A stretch of 64,000 nucleotides of DNA from an uncultured Oscillospiraceae bacterium (GCA_944385035.1 CALWVV010000006.1:94589-158588); one strand, 5' to 3'; shown: positions 26,124-35,037, counted from the first letter of the stretch. The notes: a model not told the origin generated them from the letters alone. A program made the numbers and translations.

Positions 26124-27329
26124 TTACATTGGGCCAAAAATATTCATCAGCATAGTCAGAATCAGCGCATTCACCACATCGATGATGACAGATCCGACCC
26201 CCGGAACTACAAAGAAGGCTGTGGGAGAGGGGCCCCATTTCTTGGTAAATGCCTGCATATTTGAAACGCCGTTTGGCATAGCACCCAGCCCAAAACCGCA
26301 GAAGCCAGTGACCATAACCGCCGCATCATAATCTTTGCCCAAAATATAATAGCCGACAAAGATCATAAAGAATACAATAAATATGACTTGCGCGGTCAGC
26401 GTTACCACCATGGGCAGAGCAAGGGATTTCAGCTCCCACAGTTTTAGTGACATGAGGGCCATGGAAACAAACATGGAGAGGCTGATATTACCAATGCAGT
26501 CTATTTCAGGAAGAGGAGTTTCAAATTTCTTAGTATATACACTGATATTACGCAGGACAACGCCCATCACCATACCGCCCACATAGGAAGGGAAGGTAAT
26601 CCCCACCAGCTTCAGCGCCAAATAGATCAGGGTGCCGATGCCCATGCAGATGATGATCTGCTTTGCACCCAGCATCATGTTTCTTGCATTCAGCGGCAGG
26701 TCCTGCTCATGCGCAGCAGCCTGGGTAGGATCTTCCCGGCGCTTGGCGGCACCCTCTGCCAGGCCATGTCTGCGCACCAGGAAGTTGCCCACGGGGCCGC
26801 CGACCAGGCCGCCGGAAACAAGGCCAAATGTGGCAGCTGCCATGCCTACCAGCAGCGCACCGTTACATCCATAGAGGCTCTCAAACATAGGGGCAAATGA
26901 GCCTGCCGTACCATGACCGCCGGTCATGGACGCCGAGCCGGTACAAAGGCCCAGCAGGTAATGGATATCAAACACCTTCGCAAGTCCCAGTCCGATCGCA
27001 TTTTGGAAGATGACCAGCAGCGTCAGCAGGACCGTAAAGCGCAGGGCACGTTCCCCGTATTTGAACAAAACCCGAACGTCACAGCTAAAGCCTACCGCCG
27101 TGAAGAAAACGGTCATAAACACATTCTGCAGCGTGGTATCCAGTTCAAACATCATCAGCCCTGAGCTATGGCCGATCAAAGTAAACAGGGAAAACAGCAG
27201 GCCGCCTACCACGGGGTCGGGAATACAAAGCTTCTCCAAAATCTTGACATACTTTTTTACAAAGCCACCAACGAACAGGACGATTACAGCAACTGCCAAT
27301 GTCTGTATAATATCCAAGCGTATAACCAT
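26124..27329 (-). CDS. gltS: GltS-type sodium/glutamate symporter
   Basis: 401 residues with about 10-11 membrane helices. ESS-family features: 'GLCTGSASMTGGHGTAGSFAP' near 130-150, a reentrant-loop-like Gly/Ser stretch, and a matching 'VTGFCGFGLGAMPNGVSNM' in the second half. GltS imports glutamate with sodium. It follows the opine-dehydrogenase-like gene by 90 bases with GAGAGGAG before its ATG and no promoter between, so import of an amino acid or opine and its oxidation are probably co-regulated. Confidence 0.9.
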   Translation of the reverse strand: MVIRLDIIQTLAVAVIVLFVGGFVKKYVKILEKLCIPDPVVGGLLFSLFTLIGHSSGLMMFELDTTLQNVFMTVFFTAVGFSCDVRVLFKYGERALRFTVLLTLLVIFQNAIGLGLAKVFDIHYLLGLCTGSASMTGGHGTAGSFAPMFESLYGCNGALLVGMAAATFGLVSGGLVGGPVGNFLVRRHGLAEGAAKRREDPTQAAAHEQDLPLNARNMMLGAKQIIICMGIGTLIYLALKLVGITFPSYVGGMVMGVVLRNISVYTKKFETPLPEIDCIGNISLSMFVSMALMSLKLWELKSLALPMVVTLTAQVIFIVFFMIFVGYYILGKDYDAAVMVTGFCGFGLGAMPNGVSNMQAFTKKWGPSPTAFFVVPGVGSVIIDVVNALILTMLMNIFGPM

Positions 27330-27418
27330 ATACGTCTCCTCTCTTCCTCATTGATGATACATGTCAGCTTTTTAGAAACTTGTTTGCCATCGACGCGGCA
27401 TTGCCGGAACCGGCGGTC

Positions 27419-28654
27419 TCAGCACTCCCCTTTATTCAAATAAGCCAGCAGCTGCTCTTTGGACATGTTGTCAATGCCCAGGTAAGCCAGGTTATAACGG
27501 CTGGTCTCAAAGAAGCTCTTCTTGTGCATGGCGCCAGCCAAAACGATCATGGAGTCGATGATCGGAGTGGGCACCCCGTAAGCCACGCCCAAATCATGAT
27601 AGACCTTGCAGCCGATGGGCACATCCTCCGTCAGGTAGCGGTGATGAATACTGTTGGGGCCGGTATTGCCCTCGTTGGAAGGCTGGTCCAGGGGGAATAC
27701 CACGTTGTCGTTGCCGTTTTCATCCAAGCCCATGTACTCCTGGGTCAGCACACTGCGCCGGGAGAAGAACATCTCATATTTGTAGGAGGGACAGCCCACA
27801 CCAATGGCCTCGGCCAGAGCGATCTCCTCGTTGTAGAACTGGTACTGGACCTCGCAAATGGAGGGGCACAGGCCGTGGGAATACATGGAGTAGGTAGTCT
27901 TGTCGTGTCCGCAGAAGATCACGCCCCAGTTTTCCATGGTGGACACACCCAGGATGGTGGCCGGCACATGGATGACGGGGTTGACATTAGCAAAGTCCAC
28001 GTCCAGAACGGTGTTTGCCACAGAGGGACCGTCACCGTTGGTCACTGCGTCCATACAGGGCAGGTACTTGGAAGACGCGATAAAGTCCTCTGTGTCCGTC
28101 ATGGGCAAAGCCGCACCCCGCAGGGTAATGGCCCGGTATTTGGCGCTGACGTGGGGGAACTGGAACTTGCCGATGCTCTCAATGCGGGTGCCGTAGGGAG
28201 CGGAAGACCAGCCGCCTACAATGATCTTCTTGTCACACCCCATTTCCCGCATCAGGCGGCGCAGCAATAGGCAGCCGAAGTTGTCGGCAAAGATATGAAT
28301 GACCTGACCGTCCTCCAGATGGGGAATCAAGGCGCGGAACATGGGCTCGTGCCCCCAGGAGCCGCAGGCCACTACGATGAGGCCGGCCCCCTTGACGGCC
28401 GCTTCCATGTCTGTGGTGACCAGATCAAAGAAAGCGCGGCCGGAGCGCTCGAAGCAATACTTGTTGCGCTGTACACCGTCCAGCAAAATGCCGGTCTTGT
28501 CCACATCCTTCAGAGAAGTGGCTGCAAAGGGCATGGTATCATAGAGACGAACCTCACGGCCAGCCAACTTCATATCCGCAGCGCAGGTCTTGCCAACCGC
28601 ACCACCGCCTAAAACAGCGATGGGCATATCCTTCAAATAACTCATATCCTTCAT
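27419..28654 (-). CDS. Opine (octopine/nopaline) dehydrogenase family protein
   Basis: 411 residues from the ATG at 28654, which has GAGGAG 8 bases upstream; an in-frame GTG 9 bases earlier is less well placed. N-terminal NAD(P)-binding motif 'IAVLGGGAVGKTCAADMKLAG', then the conserved 'VVACGSWGHEPM' and a C-terminal all-helical domain with His in 'NSIHHRYLTEDV'. Family members condense an amino acid with a 2-oxo acid, or do the reverse to degrade opines. Paired with a GltS carrier, catabolism of a glutamate-derived opine or a related N-(carboxyalkyl) amino acid is plausible. Confidence 0.82.
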   Translation of the reverse strand: MKDMSYLKDMPIAVLGGGAVGKTCAADMKLAGREVRLYDTMPFAATSLKDVDKTGILLDGVQRNKYCFERSGRAFFDLVTTDMEAAVKGAGLIVVACGSWGHEPMFRALIPHLEDGQVIHIFADNFGCLLLRRLMREMGCDKKIIVGGWSSAPYGTRIESIGKFQFPHVSAKYRAITLRGAALPMTDTEDFIASSKYLPCMDAVTNGDGPSVANTVLDVDFANVNPVIHVPATILGVSTMENWGVIFCGHDKTTYSMYSHGLCPSICEVQYQFYNEEIALAEAIGVGCPSYKYEMFFSRRSVLTQEYMGLDENGNDNVVFPLDQPSNEGNTGPNSIHHRYLTEDVPIGCKVYHDLGVAYGVPTPIIDSMIVLAGAMHKKSFFETSRYNLAYLGIDNMSKEQLLAYLNKGEC

Positions 28655-28712
28655 ATTGATCACTCCTCTTGTAAAATATGTCTATATTCGATGGGATTCG
28701 CCTTGCATTTTG

Positions 28713-28741
28713 AGTATACTGTGCTATAATTCATTTGTAAA
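28713..28741 (-). promoter_or_regulatory. Promoter of the opine dehydrogenase operon
   Basis: Minus-strand TTTACA (28741-28736), 17 bases, TATACT (28718-28713). The -35 lies inside the LysR-type palindrome at 28727-28749. Confidence 0.7.
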
Positions 28742-28749
28742 ACGAATTA
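28727..28749. promoter_or_regulatory. Candidate LysR-type operator
   Basis: Perfect inverted repeat TAATTC-N11-GAATTA, containing the T-N11-A core of LysR regulators, between the divergent dehydrogenase and LysR genes. Overlap with the -35 fits direct control of that promoter and autoregulation. Confidence 0.65.
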
Positions 28750-28788
28750 AAATAATCGAAAACATCATAATTATTGATGGGTATTGAT

Positions 28789-29682
28789 ATGGAAGTAAGA
28801 AATATACAAACCTTTCTGAAAATTGTGGATCTGGGCAGCTTTACTGCCGCCGGAAATGCATTGAATTATGTACAGTCTACCGTCACCATGCAGATCCAGC
28901 AGTTGGAGCGGGAATTGGGTGCCCCACTTTTCGACCGCATCGGCAAGCACGTATTTTTAACCGAAGTCGGCAAGTCCTTTCTTCCCTATGCCAACCAAAT
29001 CTGGAATTTGACCCAACAAGCCAGCACGCTCGGCAAGAACCCCTCACAGGTAGAGGGGGTCGTCCGTGTGGGCGCTCTGGAATCTTTGCTGTTCGGAAAG
29101 GTAATTGACATCCTGCCTCTTTATCAGGCCAAGTACCCCAATGTAGACATTCAGTTGAAAATGGGGCAGTCTGCCGAGCTGCTGGCCCTGCTGAAGCAAA
29201 ATCAACTGGATCTTGCCTATGTGTCCACAGACCGGGGGGACGATACGGAGCTTTATTGCTCCTATCAAAAAAAGGCAAGCATTGTATTTTGCGCCACTCC
29301 CAGCCATCCCCTCGCCCAGCGGAACAAGGTATCTTTACGGGAAATTCTCTCTTATCCTTTAATTGTCACAGAATTATCCGGCATATGCTATGGCCGCTTG
29401 AAACAGCTGGCATACGATCAGCAGCTGTCTGTCCACCACTCCATCGTGGTAGACAGTACGACCTTTATTGCGGAGTATTTACGGAAAAATAATGGCCTTG
29501 CTTTTCTCCCGGAATACTCCGTTTACAAATATTTTTCCACAGGGAAGTTAGTGCGCATAGATGCCGATATTCCACAGCAGATTTATTACAGCCAGATATT
29601 CTGTCATAAAAACAAATGGATTTCACCTTCTATCGCCGGCTTTATTGACCTGATCCGGGGTACGGAACCGCAAGCAATATGA
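28789..29682 (+). CDS. LysR-family transcriptional regulator
   Basis: 297 residues. Winged helix at 1-60 ('FLKIVDLGSFTAAGNALNYVQSTVTMQIQQLERELGAP' region) and the LysR substrate-binding domain beyond 90, with 'VRVGALESLL' and 'GLAFLPEYSV'. The start is placed at the ATG at 28789, where the domain begins; earlier TTG/ATG codons at 28774 and 28777 are possible and no site is strong. Divergent transcription from the dehydrogenase/GltS operon marks it as the likely regulator of that pair. Confidence 0.87.
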   Translation: MEVRNIQTFLKIVDLGSFTAAGNALNYVQSTVTMQIQQLERELGAPLFDRIGKHVFLTEVGKSFLPYANQIWNLTQQASTLGKNPSQVEGVVRVGALESLLFGKVIDILPLYQAKYPNVDIQLKMGQSAELLALLKQNQLDLAYVSTDRGDDTELYCSYQKKASIVFCATPSHPLAQRNKVSLREILSYPLIVTELSGICYGRLKQLAYDQQLSVHHSIVVDSTTFIAEYLRKNNGLAFLPEYSVYKYFSTGKLVRIDADIPQQIYYSQIFCHKNKWISPSIAGFIDLIRGTEPQAI

Positions 29683-29776
29683 ACAACCATTCCCGCTAAA
29701 ATGATACTTTGTTTCCCCCTCAAACTGCAGCTCATAACCGCTCGTTTCGGGGTTGACTTTTCGTCCCGTAACCAAC

Positions 29777-29812
29777 AAGCCGCTGAAATCTCTGATTTCA
29801 GCGGCTTTCTTT
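29777..29812 (+). terminator. Terminator of the LysR gene
   Basis: A 14-bp stem AAGCCGCTGAAATC / GATTTCAGCGGCTT with a TCT loop and TTCTTT after it. Almost the same stem sequence is used by the terminator at 45145. Confidence 0.82.
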
Positions 29813-29860
29813 CCCCTTTGGCGTTTGGCCATATCTTGCCGTATCTTATCAGCAGGGTAA

Positions 29861-29898
29861 AAGCAATACCGTAGTGGATCACCACTACGGTATTGCTT
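29861..29898 (-). terminator. Terminator of the tct operon
   Basis: A 17-bp perfect stem AAGCAATACCGTAGTGG with its complement, loop ATCA, and TTTT on the minus strand, 140 bases after tctA. Confidence 0.75.
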
Positions 29899-30036
29899 GC
29901 CCTTGGACCGATCCAAGTCTTTTATCATGAGGGGAATTTCCAAACAAGTACAGTTACGGTTTGCAAAATTCCATCGCCGGCAGAAACACCTCTGCCAGGA
30001 GGAAAACGGTGCTGGGCAGTATTTACGCGATGATGT

Positions 30037-31530
30037 TCAGTCTTTTTTCTTGTTCTGGTACTGTGAGATATACGGGTAGCTCACCGATATGACCATGCAC
30101 AGGAACAGCACGATACAGATGGGCCGAGTGGTCATGGAAGCGAACACTGCAACCATAGAATTTCCATTCAACAGCAGAGCCTGAGACAAACCCGCCTCGG
30201 CAATGGGCCCCAGAATCAGGCCCAGTACGATGGGAACCACATTGTACTTGTACAGCTTCAAAAGGTAGCCGATGACGCCGAATACCAGCATGAGGAAAAC
30301 ATCGGACACGCTGCCTCGGATGGCATAGGTCCCGATCACACTCAGGAACAACACGAAGGCGTTTAGGATATTTTTGGGCGCCAGGGTCACCCGAGCAAAA
30401 TATTTAGCGCCCAAGATACCAATAGCCGCCATCATCACATTTGCGATAAACAGCGCACAGATAAAAGGATACGTAATCTCTTTCTCCGTTGTAAACAGGC
30501 CATAACCGGGGGTCAATCCCTGTATTGTCAGGGCAGACAGGAGCACAGCTGTGGTGGCGTTGCCAGGCACTCCCAAGGTCAAGGTGGGAATCAACGTTCC
30601 GCCTGTGACTGCGTTGTTGGCCGCCTCACACCAGGCGACCCCCTCTCTGGAACCATTTCCATAATCCGGATCTTTGGTAAACATGTGGCCGGTGTTGTGG
30701 GCGACATAGGACGCCACGTCACCGCCGGTTCCGGGGATAATCCCCACAATCAGGCCGATAACAGAAGACCACCAGTAGATCTTGGGGTATTTAAAAATGT
30801 CTTTCAGCGTCATCTTACTGCTCTTGTACTGGACCAGCGACTCCTTGCTGGCCACCTCCACAGGATCCTTCAGGGAGGTAAATACCTGAGACATGCTGAA
30901 CAGGCCGATGACCACGGGGATCATCTGAATCCCGCCCATGAGGAAGGTGCTGCCGAAGGTAAAGCGGACACTCCCCTGGACTGGGTCAATGCCAATGCAG
31001 GCCAGCACAAGGCCAACGCACCCCATCATCAAACCCTTGATCACACTCTTAGCGGTCAGAGAAGCAATGATGGTCAGCCCAAAAAGGGCCATCATAAACC
31101 GCTCCTGTGGGCCGAACTGGAACGCAAACCGGGCCAGCGGAGGGGCCAGAAACAGCAGGGCAATAACACTGACAATTCCGCCCCAGAAGGAGGACATGGC
31201 AGACTCCACCAAGGCCTCGTGAGCTTTTCCCTTCAGCGTCATCGCATATCCGTCCATAGCGGTGGCGGCGGCGGCACTGGTGCCCGGCGTGTTGATCAGA
31301 ATCGCGGAAATCGATCCGCCAAACATTGAGCCGCAATAGATAGCACCCAAAAATACCAAGGCACTGGTTGGAGAAATGGTGTAAGTCACCGGGATCAGAA
31401 CCGCGATGCCCATTGTGGGAGTAAAGCCCGGAAGGGCGCCCACAATAATGCCCAAAATCGTGCCAACCAGAGCAAAAACCAGGTTTTCTGGTGAAAAAGC
31501 GGTGGCAATATAGCCTAAAATCTCAGTCAT
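30037..31530 (-). CDS. tctA: Tripartite tricarboxylate transporter large permease TctA
   Basis: 497 residues, about 12 helices. TctA signatures: 'GTILGIIVGALPGFTPTMGIAVLIP', GSMFGGSISAILINTPGTSA and a second 'GLIVGIIPGTGGDVASYVAH' repeat, i.e. the two inverted halves with the PG(L/F)(G/T)P-type loops that bind carboxylate. Works with TctB and the binding protein TctC to import a carboxylate using an ion gradient. AAAGGAGG precedes the ATG. Confidence 0.93.
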   Translation of the reverse strand: MTEILGYIATAFSPENLVFALVGTILGIIVGALPGFTPTMGIAVLIPVTYTISPTSALVFLGAIYCGSMFGGSISAILINTPGTSAAAATAMDGYAMTLKGKAHEALVESAMSSFWGGIVSVIALLFLAPPLARFAFQFGPQERFMMALFGLTIIASLTAKSVIKGLMMGCVGLVLACIGIDPVQGSVRFTFGSTFLMGGIQMIPVVIGLFSMSQVFTSLKDPVEVASKESLVQYKSSKMTLKDIFKYPKIYWWSSVIGLIVGIIPGTGGDVASYVAHNTGHMFTKDPDYGNGSREGVAWCEAANNAVTGGTLIPTLTLGVPGNATTAVLLSALTIQGLTPGYGLFTTEKEITYPFICALFIANVMMAAIGILGAKYFARVTLAPKNILNAFVLFLSVIGTYAIRGSVSDVFLMLVFGVIGYLLKLYKYNVVPIVLGLILGPIAEAGLSQALLLNGNSMVAVFASMTTRPICIVLFLCMVISVSYPYISQYQNKKKD

Positions 31531-31542
31531 AGGGTGCCTCCT

Positions 31543-31995
31543 TTAAATCAGAATTCCTCTGGGAAAACGGATACCAAGAAGGGAGAACATGGCGAACAGG
31601 AGCACAGAGAAAATAACGGTCACCACAATATCCCGAATATAATGTTTTTTATCCTTGACCGGCTCAAAGATCAAGATAATGATGGCGGTAAAGACCATAG
31701 AGGAAACCAGAAATCCCACCCGCGAGAGAAGGAAAATCCAAATTGCAGTGAGTGCAGTAAGCATCAGACCGCGCTTGATTTGCCCTGGGTTTAGAGGAAA
31801 AACCGCCGTCTGGCTCTGTTCCTGCTTCCACTTTACGCCGGAGATCACAATATTTGCAGCAGACAAAACCATTCCGGCCATGCAGATGATCCGCGGCCAA
31901 AGGGCTGCTGCCGGCTGGAGTTGACCGCTATAGACGTAAAACAGCGCGAAGAAGGCCAGCACCACAATCCCGGTGATAAAATTTCGTTTATTCAA
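31543..31995 (-). CDS. tctB: Tripartite tricarboxylate transporter small subunit TctB
   Basis: About 150 residues with four hydrophobic helices ('ITGIVVLAFFALFYVYS', 'IICMAGMVLSAANIVIS', 'LMLTALTAIWIFLL', 'FVVTVIFSVLLFAMFSLLG'-like), as in TctB. I place the start at TTG 31995, 6 bases after GAGGTG; a GTG at 32004 overlaps that site. It lies 12 bases before tctA. Confidence 0.88.
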   Translation of the reverse strand: MNKRNFITGIVVLAFFALFYVYSGQLQPAAALWPRIICMAGMVLSAANIVISGVKWKQEQSQTAVFPLNPGQIKRGLMLTALTAIWIFLLSRVGFLVSSMVFTAIIILIFEPVKDKKHYIRDIVVTVIFSVLLFAMFSLLGIRFPRGILI

Positions 31996-32077
31996 AGGTT
32001 TCACCTCAAAGATTTAAAATAAAACTGGACCGGACCGCCCCCAAACAGGACACAGCCGGTCCAGCACCGTGATGGTT

Positions 32078-33118
32078 TTACTGAAGTGCCTCCAGAATGG
32101 GAACTGCCAGTTCTGCAGCATTCTTCACCTGCTCGGCAAACTCCTCATGGCCCGCGTATCTGTGCATGAAGTTGGACTCTGCAGCAGCAGCCAGGAACTC
32201 TTCGTCCTCCAGGGTAGCTTTGACCGCTGCGTCAAAGGCTTCCACATAGGCCTCGTCCACACCCTTCATGTAATAGAAGCCGGCAAACGCATTGGTCTCG
32301 TAGCCCTCATAGCCCAGTTCTGCCAGGGTCGGCACATCCTCGAAGCCAGGCGTGGTGGACTTGGTGCCCAGATTGATCACCGGACGAATATCAGACCGGC
32401 CAGTCAACTCAGACTCACTCACAGAATAGGACATCACATGGCCGCCCATCACCGCCGTATAGCAGTCGGCCGTACCGCCGGTGAAGGGAACGCTGAGGGC
32501 ATCCAGGCCCTCGCTGTCCAAGAAGGAGGCAAAGGCTACATGGGCAATGCCTCCGTTGCCGGCATTGGCATAAGTGAACTGGCCGGGGTTCTCCTGAATG
32601 TAGATCAGAACGGACTGCCCGTCAGGGAACTGGTCATTCTCACCGGAAACCGCCAGATAGAACGGGTCGGCTGTGATCCGGGAGACGGGCACCAGATCGT
32701 CCACGGTATAGGTCGTCTCCCCGCTGGCGGGACGGTAAACCGTAGGAGTAGGCAGGCTGAACAGAATGTTGCTGCCATCCGCTGCTTGGGAGATAAAATC
32801 TGTGGTGCCAATCACGCCAGAAGCACCGCCAGCGTTATTGATGACTAAGGTAGCACCCAGGTGCTTCTCCAGATAGGGTTGGATAAAGCGCATCTGGATA
32901 TCTGTATTACTGCCCGCGTTAAAGGGGACCGTGACCGTAATGATGTCAGGGAACTCCACCTGGGCAGCTGTGCCGGATGCACTGGCACTGGTACCGGCTC
33001 CAGCGCTGGTGCTGGAAGTTCCGCTGCTCGAAGTTGCATCGGACCCGCCGCCGGCGGAGCAAGCAGCCAAAGAAAAAATCAGCGCAGCAGACAGTGCAGA
33101 AGAAATAAACTTTTTCAT
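32078..33118 (-). CDS. tctC: Tripartite tricarboxylate transporter substrate-binding lipoprotein TctC
   Basis: 346 residues from the ATG at 33118 (AGGAGGG upstream). Lipoprotein signal with lipobox Cys19 (LAAC), then a Ser/Thr/Gly-rich linker. The TctC fold shows in 'PFNAGSNTDIQMRFIQPYLEKHLG' (loop contacting the carboxylate), 'INNAGGASGVIGT' and 'GGTADCYTAVMGGHV'. The ligand is probably a C4-C6 oxo- or hydroxy-acid consistent with the RraA genes. Confidence 0.9.
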   Translation of the reverse strand: MKKFISSALSAALIFSLAACSAGGGSDATSSSGTSSTSAGAGTSASASGTAAQVEFPDIITVTVPFNAGSNTDIQMRFIQPYLEKHLGATLVINNAGGASGVIGTTDFISQAADGSNILFSLPTPTVYRPASGETTYTVDDLVPVSRITADPFYLAVSGENDQFPDGQSVLIYIQENPGQFTYANAGNGGIAHVAFASFLDSEGLDALSVPFTGGTADCYTAVMGGHVMSYSVSESELTGRSDIRPVINLGTKSTTPGFEDVPTLAELGYEGYETNAFAGFYYMKGVDEAYVEAFDAAVKATLEDEEFLAAAAESNFMHRYAGHEEFAEQVKNAAELAVPILEALQ

Positions 33119-33141
33119 AATGAAATCCCTCCTAAAACCGC

Positions 33142-33960
33142 TCAAGCTTTTTCCGTACTGGGTGCGTCATCGGTGTAGCGCTTCCGGAAGAGTTTTTTGA
33201 TTTCCGCGATGGGCGCATCCCGCTCAATCAATTCCCGCATTACTTCCTCGTCCGGAAGAATTTCTTGACACTTTTTCAGCACATAGGCAGCATGCTGAGA
33301 GGGAACGGCACAAATTCCGGAGTCATCGGCGATGATCAAATCGCCGGGATTAATCTGAATGCCCGCCAGCACCACAGGGCCATTGATCTCAATGGCTTCG
33401 ATACGGCACTTGCCGGTTTTCGGGGTAACGCCCCGGCACCAGGTAGGCATCTGATACTTCCGGATTTCACCCACATCACGGACGGCGCCGTCAATTACGA
33501 CTCCCTCCAGCCCCCGGATCTTGGCCGAGACGAAGGACTGTCCTCCCATGCTGCTCATATCTGTCATGCCGCCTGCATCCCCCACCAGCACATCGCCAGG
33601 TTCTGCCAGGTAATTGACTTCCCGTGAGGCCATCTTGATGAAGTCGTGGTCCATCAGGCCCTTGGTTGTGGTCTTTTCAATGGGGATACTGCGCAGCGTC
33701 ACGGCAGTACCCACAATTAAATGGCCCGGTTCAATGGGCTTCAGCACAGAAGCAGGTATCACCTTATTGTAGCCCAAAGCGTCCAGAATGTCGCTGACCG
33801 TTCCCGTCAGATCGTCCTCCAGTGCTTTAAACCCATCGATAATTTCCTTTGGCACGCGGGGGAACTTAATCATTTTGATATTTTCCTTGTCGATCACGCC
33901 CCAGATACGTCCCGCCGCCTTATATTCCTCATACTCGGCAGCAACTTTTGGATCCATCAT
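33142..33960 (-). CDS. RraA-family (HMG aldolase-like) protein, copy 1
   Basis: 272 residues. Core fold of the RraA/4-hydroxy-4-methyl-2-oxoglutarate aldolase family with the catalytic Arg-Asp pair in GAVRDVGEI, the loop GDAGGMTDM and GDLIIADDSGICAVP. It has about 50 extra N-terminal residues compared with typical aldolases. HMG/CHA aldolases split 4-carboxy-4-hydroxy-2-oxoacids to pyruvate and a second oxo acid using a divalent metal. The partner copy at 34004 is clearly homologous. Other RraA members inhibit RNase E, but RraA-type regulators are shorter (about 160) and do not sit in transport operons. Confidence 0.82.
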   Translation of the reverse strand: MMDPKVAAEYEEYKAAGRIWGVIDKENIKMIKFPRVPKEIIDGFKALEDDLTGTVSDILDALGYNKVIPASVLKPIEPGHLIVGTAVTLRSIPIEKTTTKGLMDHDFIKMASREVNYLAEPGDVLVGDAGGMTDMSSMGGQSFVSAKIRGLEGVVIDGAVRDVGEIRKYQMPTWCRGVTPKTGKCRIEAIEINGPVVLAGIQINPGDLIIADDSGICAVPSQHAAYVLKKCQEILPDEEVMRELIERDAPIAEIKKLFRKRYTDDAPSTEKA

Positions 33961-34003
33961 ATCAAAAACTCCCTTTCGCTTCCGGTAAAGTCAACAGATC
34001 GTC

Positions 34004-34834
34004 TTATTTGTACCGCGCCCGGAACAGGGGACGCAGCTCAGAAATGGGTGCTTTGGTCTCAATCAGCTGGCGCATCCGCTCCTCGGAGGCAGCGATCTTC
34101 AAGCACTCCTCCAGCACCGGCTCCGCCAGTTCATAGGGGACAATACATACGCCGGAGTCATCCGCCACCATCAAGTCACCGGGCATGACCAATTTACCGC
34201 ACAGGGTGACGGGGCCGTTCATTTCGATGCACTCCATGCGGAACTTGCCTGTGATCTGGGTCGTCCCACAGCTAAATACAGGATAACCCATTTCCCGGAT
34301 GGAGGATACGTCCCGGCAGCAGCCGTTGACAATGTTTCCGGCAAAGCCGCAGCTCTTGCCCACGGTGCAGCTCTGTCCACCCATGTTGGATACTTCTAAA
34401 TTCCCGCCAAAATCGGACACCAGTACATCACCCGGCTCACCAAGGTAGTAGATGTCTCTGGTGGACATGGCAATGAAATCGTGGTCATGGGCTCCTTGTG
34501 TGGGAGTCTTGCGCACCGGAATGTTCCGGATCGTCACAGCCGGGCCGCAGATCTTGCTGCCCGGAATCACCGGCTTCAGGTATGAGGTGGGGATGGCCCC
34601 GTCAATTCCATAGCCGTCCAGAACATCGGAGACAGTTGTGCTCATGTCTTCCATGGACAGGTACCCATCAATGATGTCTTTGCTGACACGGGGGAACTTG
34701 ATCCGGGTGATTCGCTCCCGTGGGACCAGGCCCCAGATGCGTCCAGCCGCCTCGTACTCCACATAGTCTTTGTCCCGCTGGGCGCGTAGCGCGGCGATTT
34801 CCTCATTTGCTTTTTCTACCTGTGTGATATCCAT
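34004..34834 (-). CDS. RraA-family (HMG aldolase-like) protein, copy 2
   Basis: 276 residues; same layout as copy 1 with shared blocks (YEAAGRIWGLVPRERITRIK, FPRVSKDIIDGY). Keeps the Arg-Asp pair as GCCRDVSSI and GDLMVADDSGVCIVP. Two intact paralogues in one operon may act on two intermediates or form a hetero-oligomer. First gene of the tct operon; AGGAG is upstream of the ATG. Confidence 0.82.
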   Translation of the reverse strand: MDITQVEKANEEIAALRAQRDKDYVEYEAAGRIWGLVPRERITRIKFPRVSKDIIDGYLSMEDMSTTVSDVLDGYGIDGAIPTSYLKPVIPGSKICGPAVTIRNIPVRKTPTQGAHDHDFIAMSTRDIYYLGEPGDVLVSDFGGNLEVSNMGGQSCTVGKSCGFAGNIVNGCCRDVSSIREMGYPVFSCGTTQITGKFRMECIEMNGPVTLCGKLVMPGDLMVADDSGVCIVPYELAEPVLEECLKIAASEERMRQLIETKAPISELRPLFRARYK

Positions 34835-34862
34835 AAGCCATGCTCCTTTTTACAATATTTCT

Positions 34863-34879
34863 AAATAGGAAACCTATTT
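34863..34879. promoter_or_regulatory. Candidate IclR operator
   Basis: Perfect inverted repeat AAATAGG-AAA-CCTATTT. On the minus strand it begins at the end of a -10-like TAGAAA (34883-34878), which has TTGACG 17 bases further upstream (34906-34901). A repressor bound here would block the tct operon. Confidence 0.6.
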
Positions 34880-34985
34880 TCTAATCAAAGGATATCACAT
34901 CGTCAAAAAATATTCAATATATACAACAAAGGATAAAAAATTTCGTATATATTAAACATTTATAACGGGAAGTTTTTAATAAAAT

Positions 34986-35022
34986 CCCCCACACTGTTTC
35001 CTATCAGGAAATTAGGTGGGGG
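34986..35022 (-). terminator. Terminator of the iclR gene
   Basis: Stem CCCCCAC (34986-34992) / GTGGGGG (35016-35022) with an inner TTTCC/GGAAA stem, followed on the minus strand by ATTTTATT. It separates iclR from the tct operon. Confidence 0.7.
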
Positions 35023-35037
35023 TGTGTTTCCCATATA

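Larger units (their letters stand above)
29683..30036. other. Gene-free interval with two hairpins
   Basis: Holds the LysR terminator (29777-29812) and the tct operon terminator (29861-29898). I see no credible gene; an open minus-strand frame at 29623-29943 runs through both hairpins and lacks a ribosome site. Confidence 0.5.

Noticed and set aside
29623-29943. A 106-codon minus-strand gene between LysR and tctA
   Set aside because: It runs through two terminator hairpins, has no ribosome site and overlaps the end of the LysR gene.
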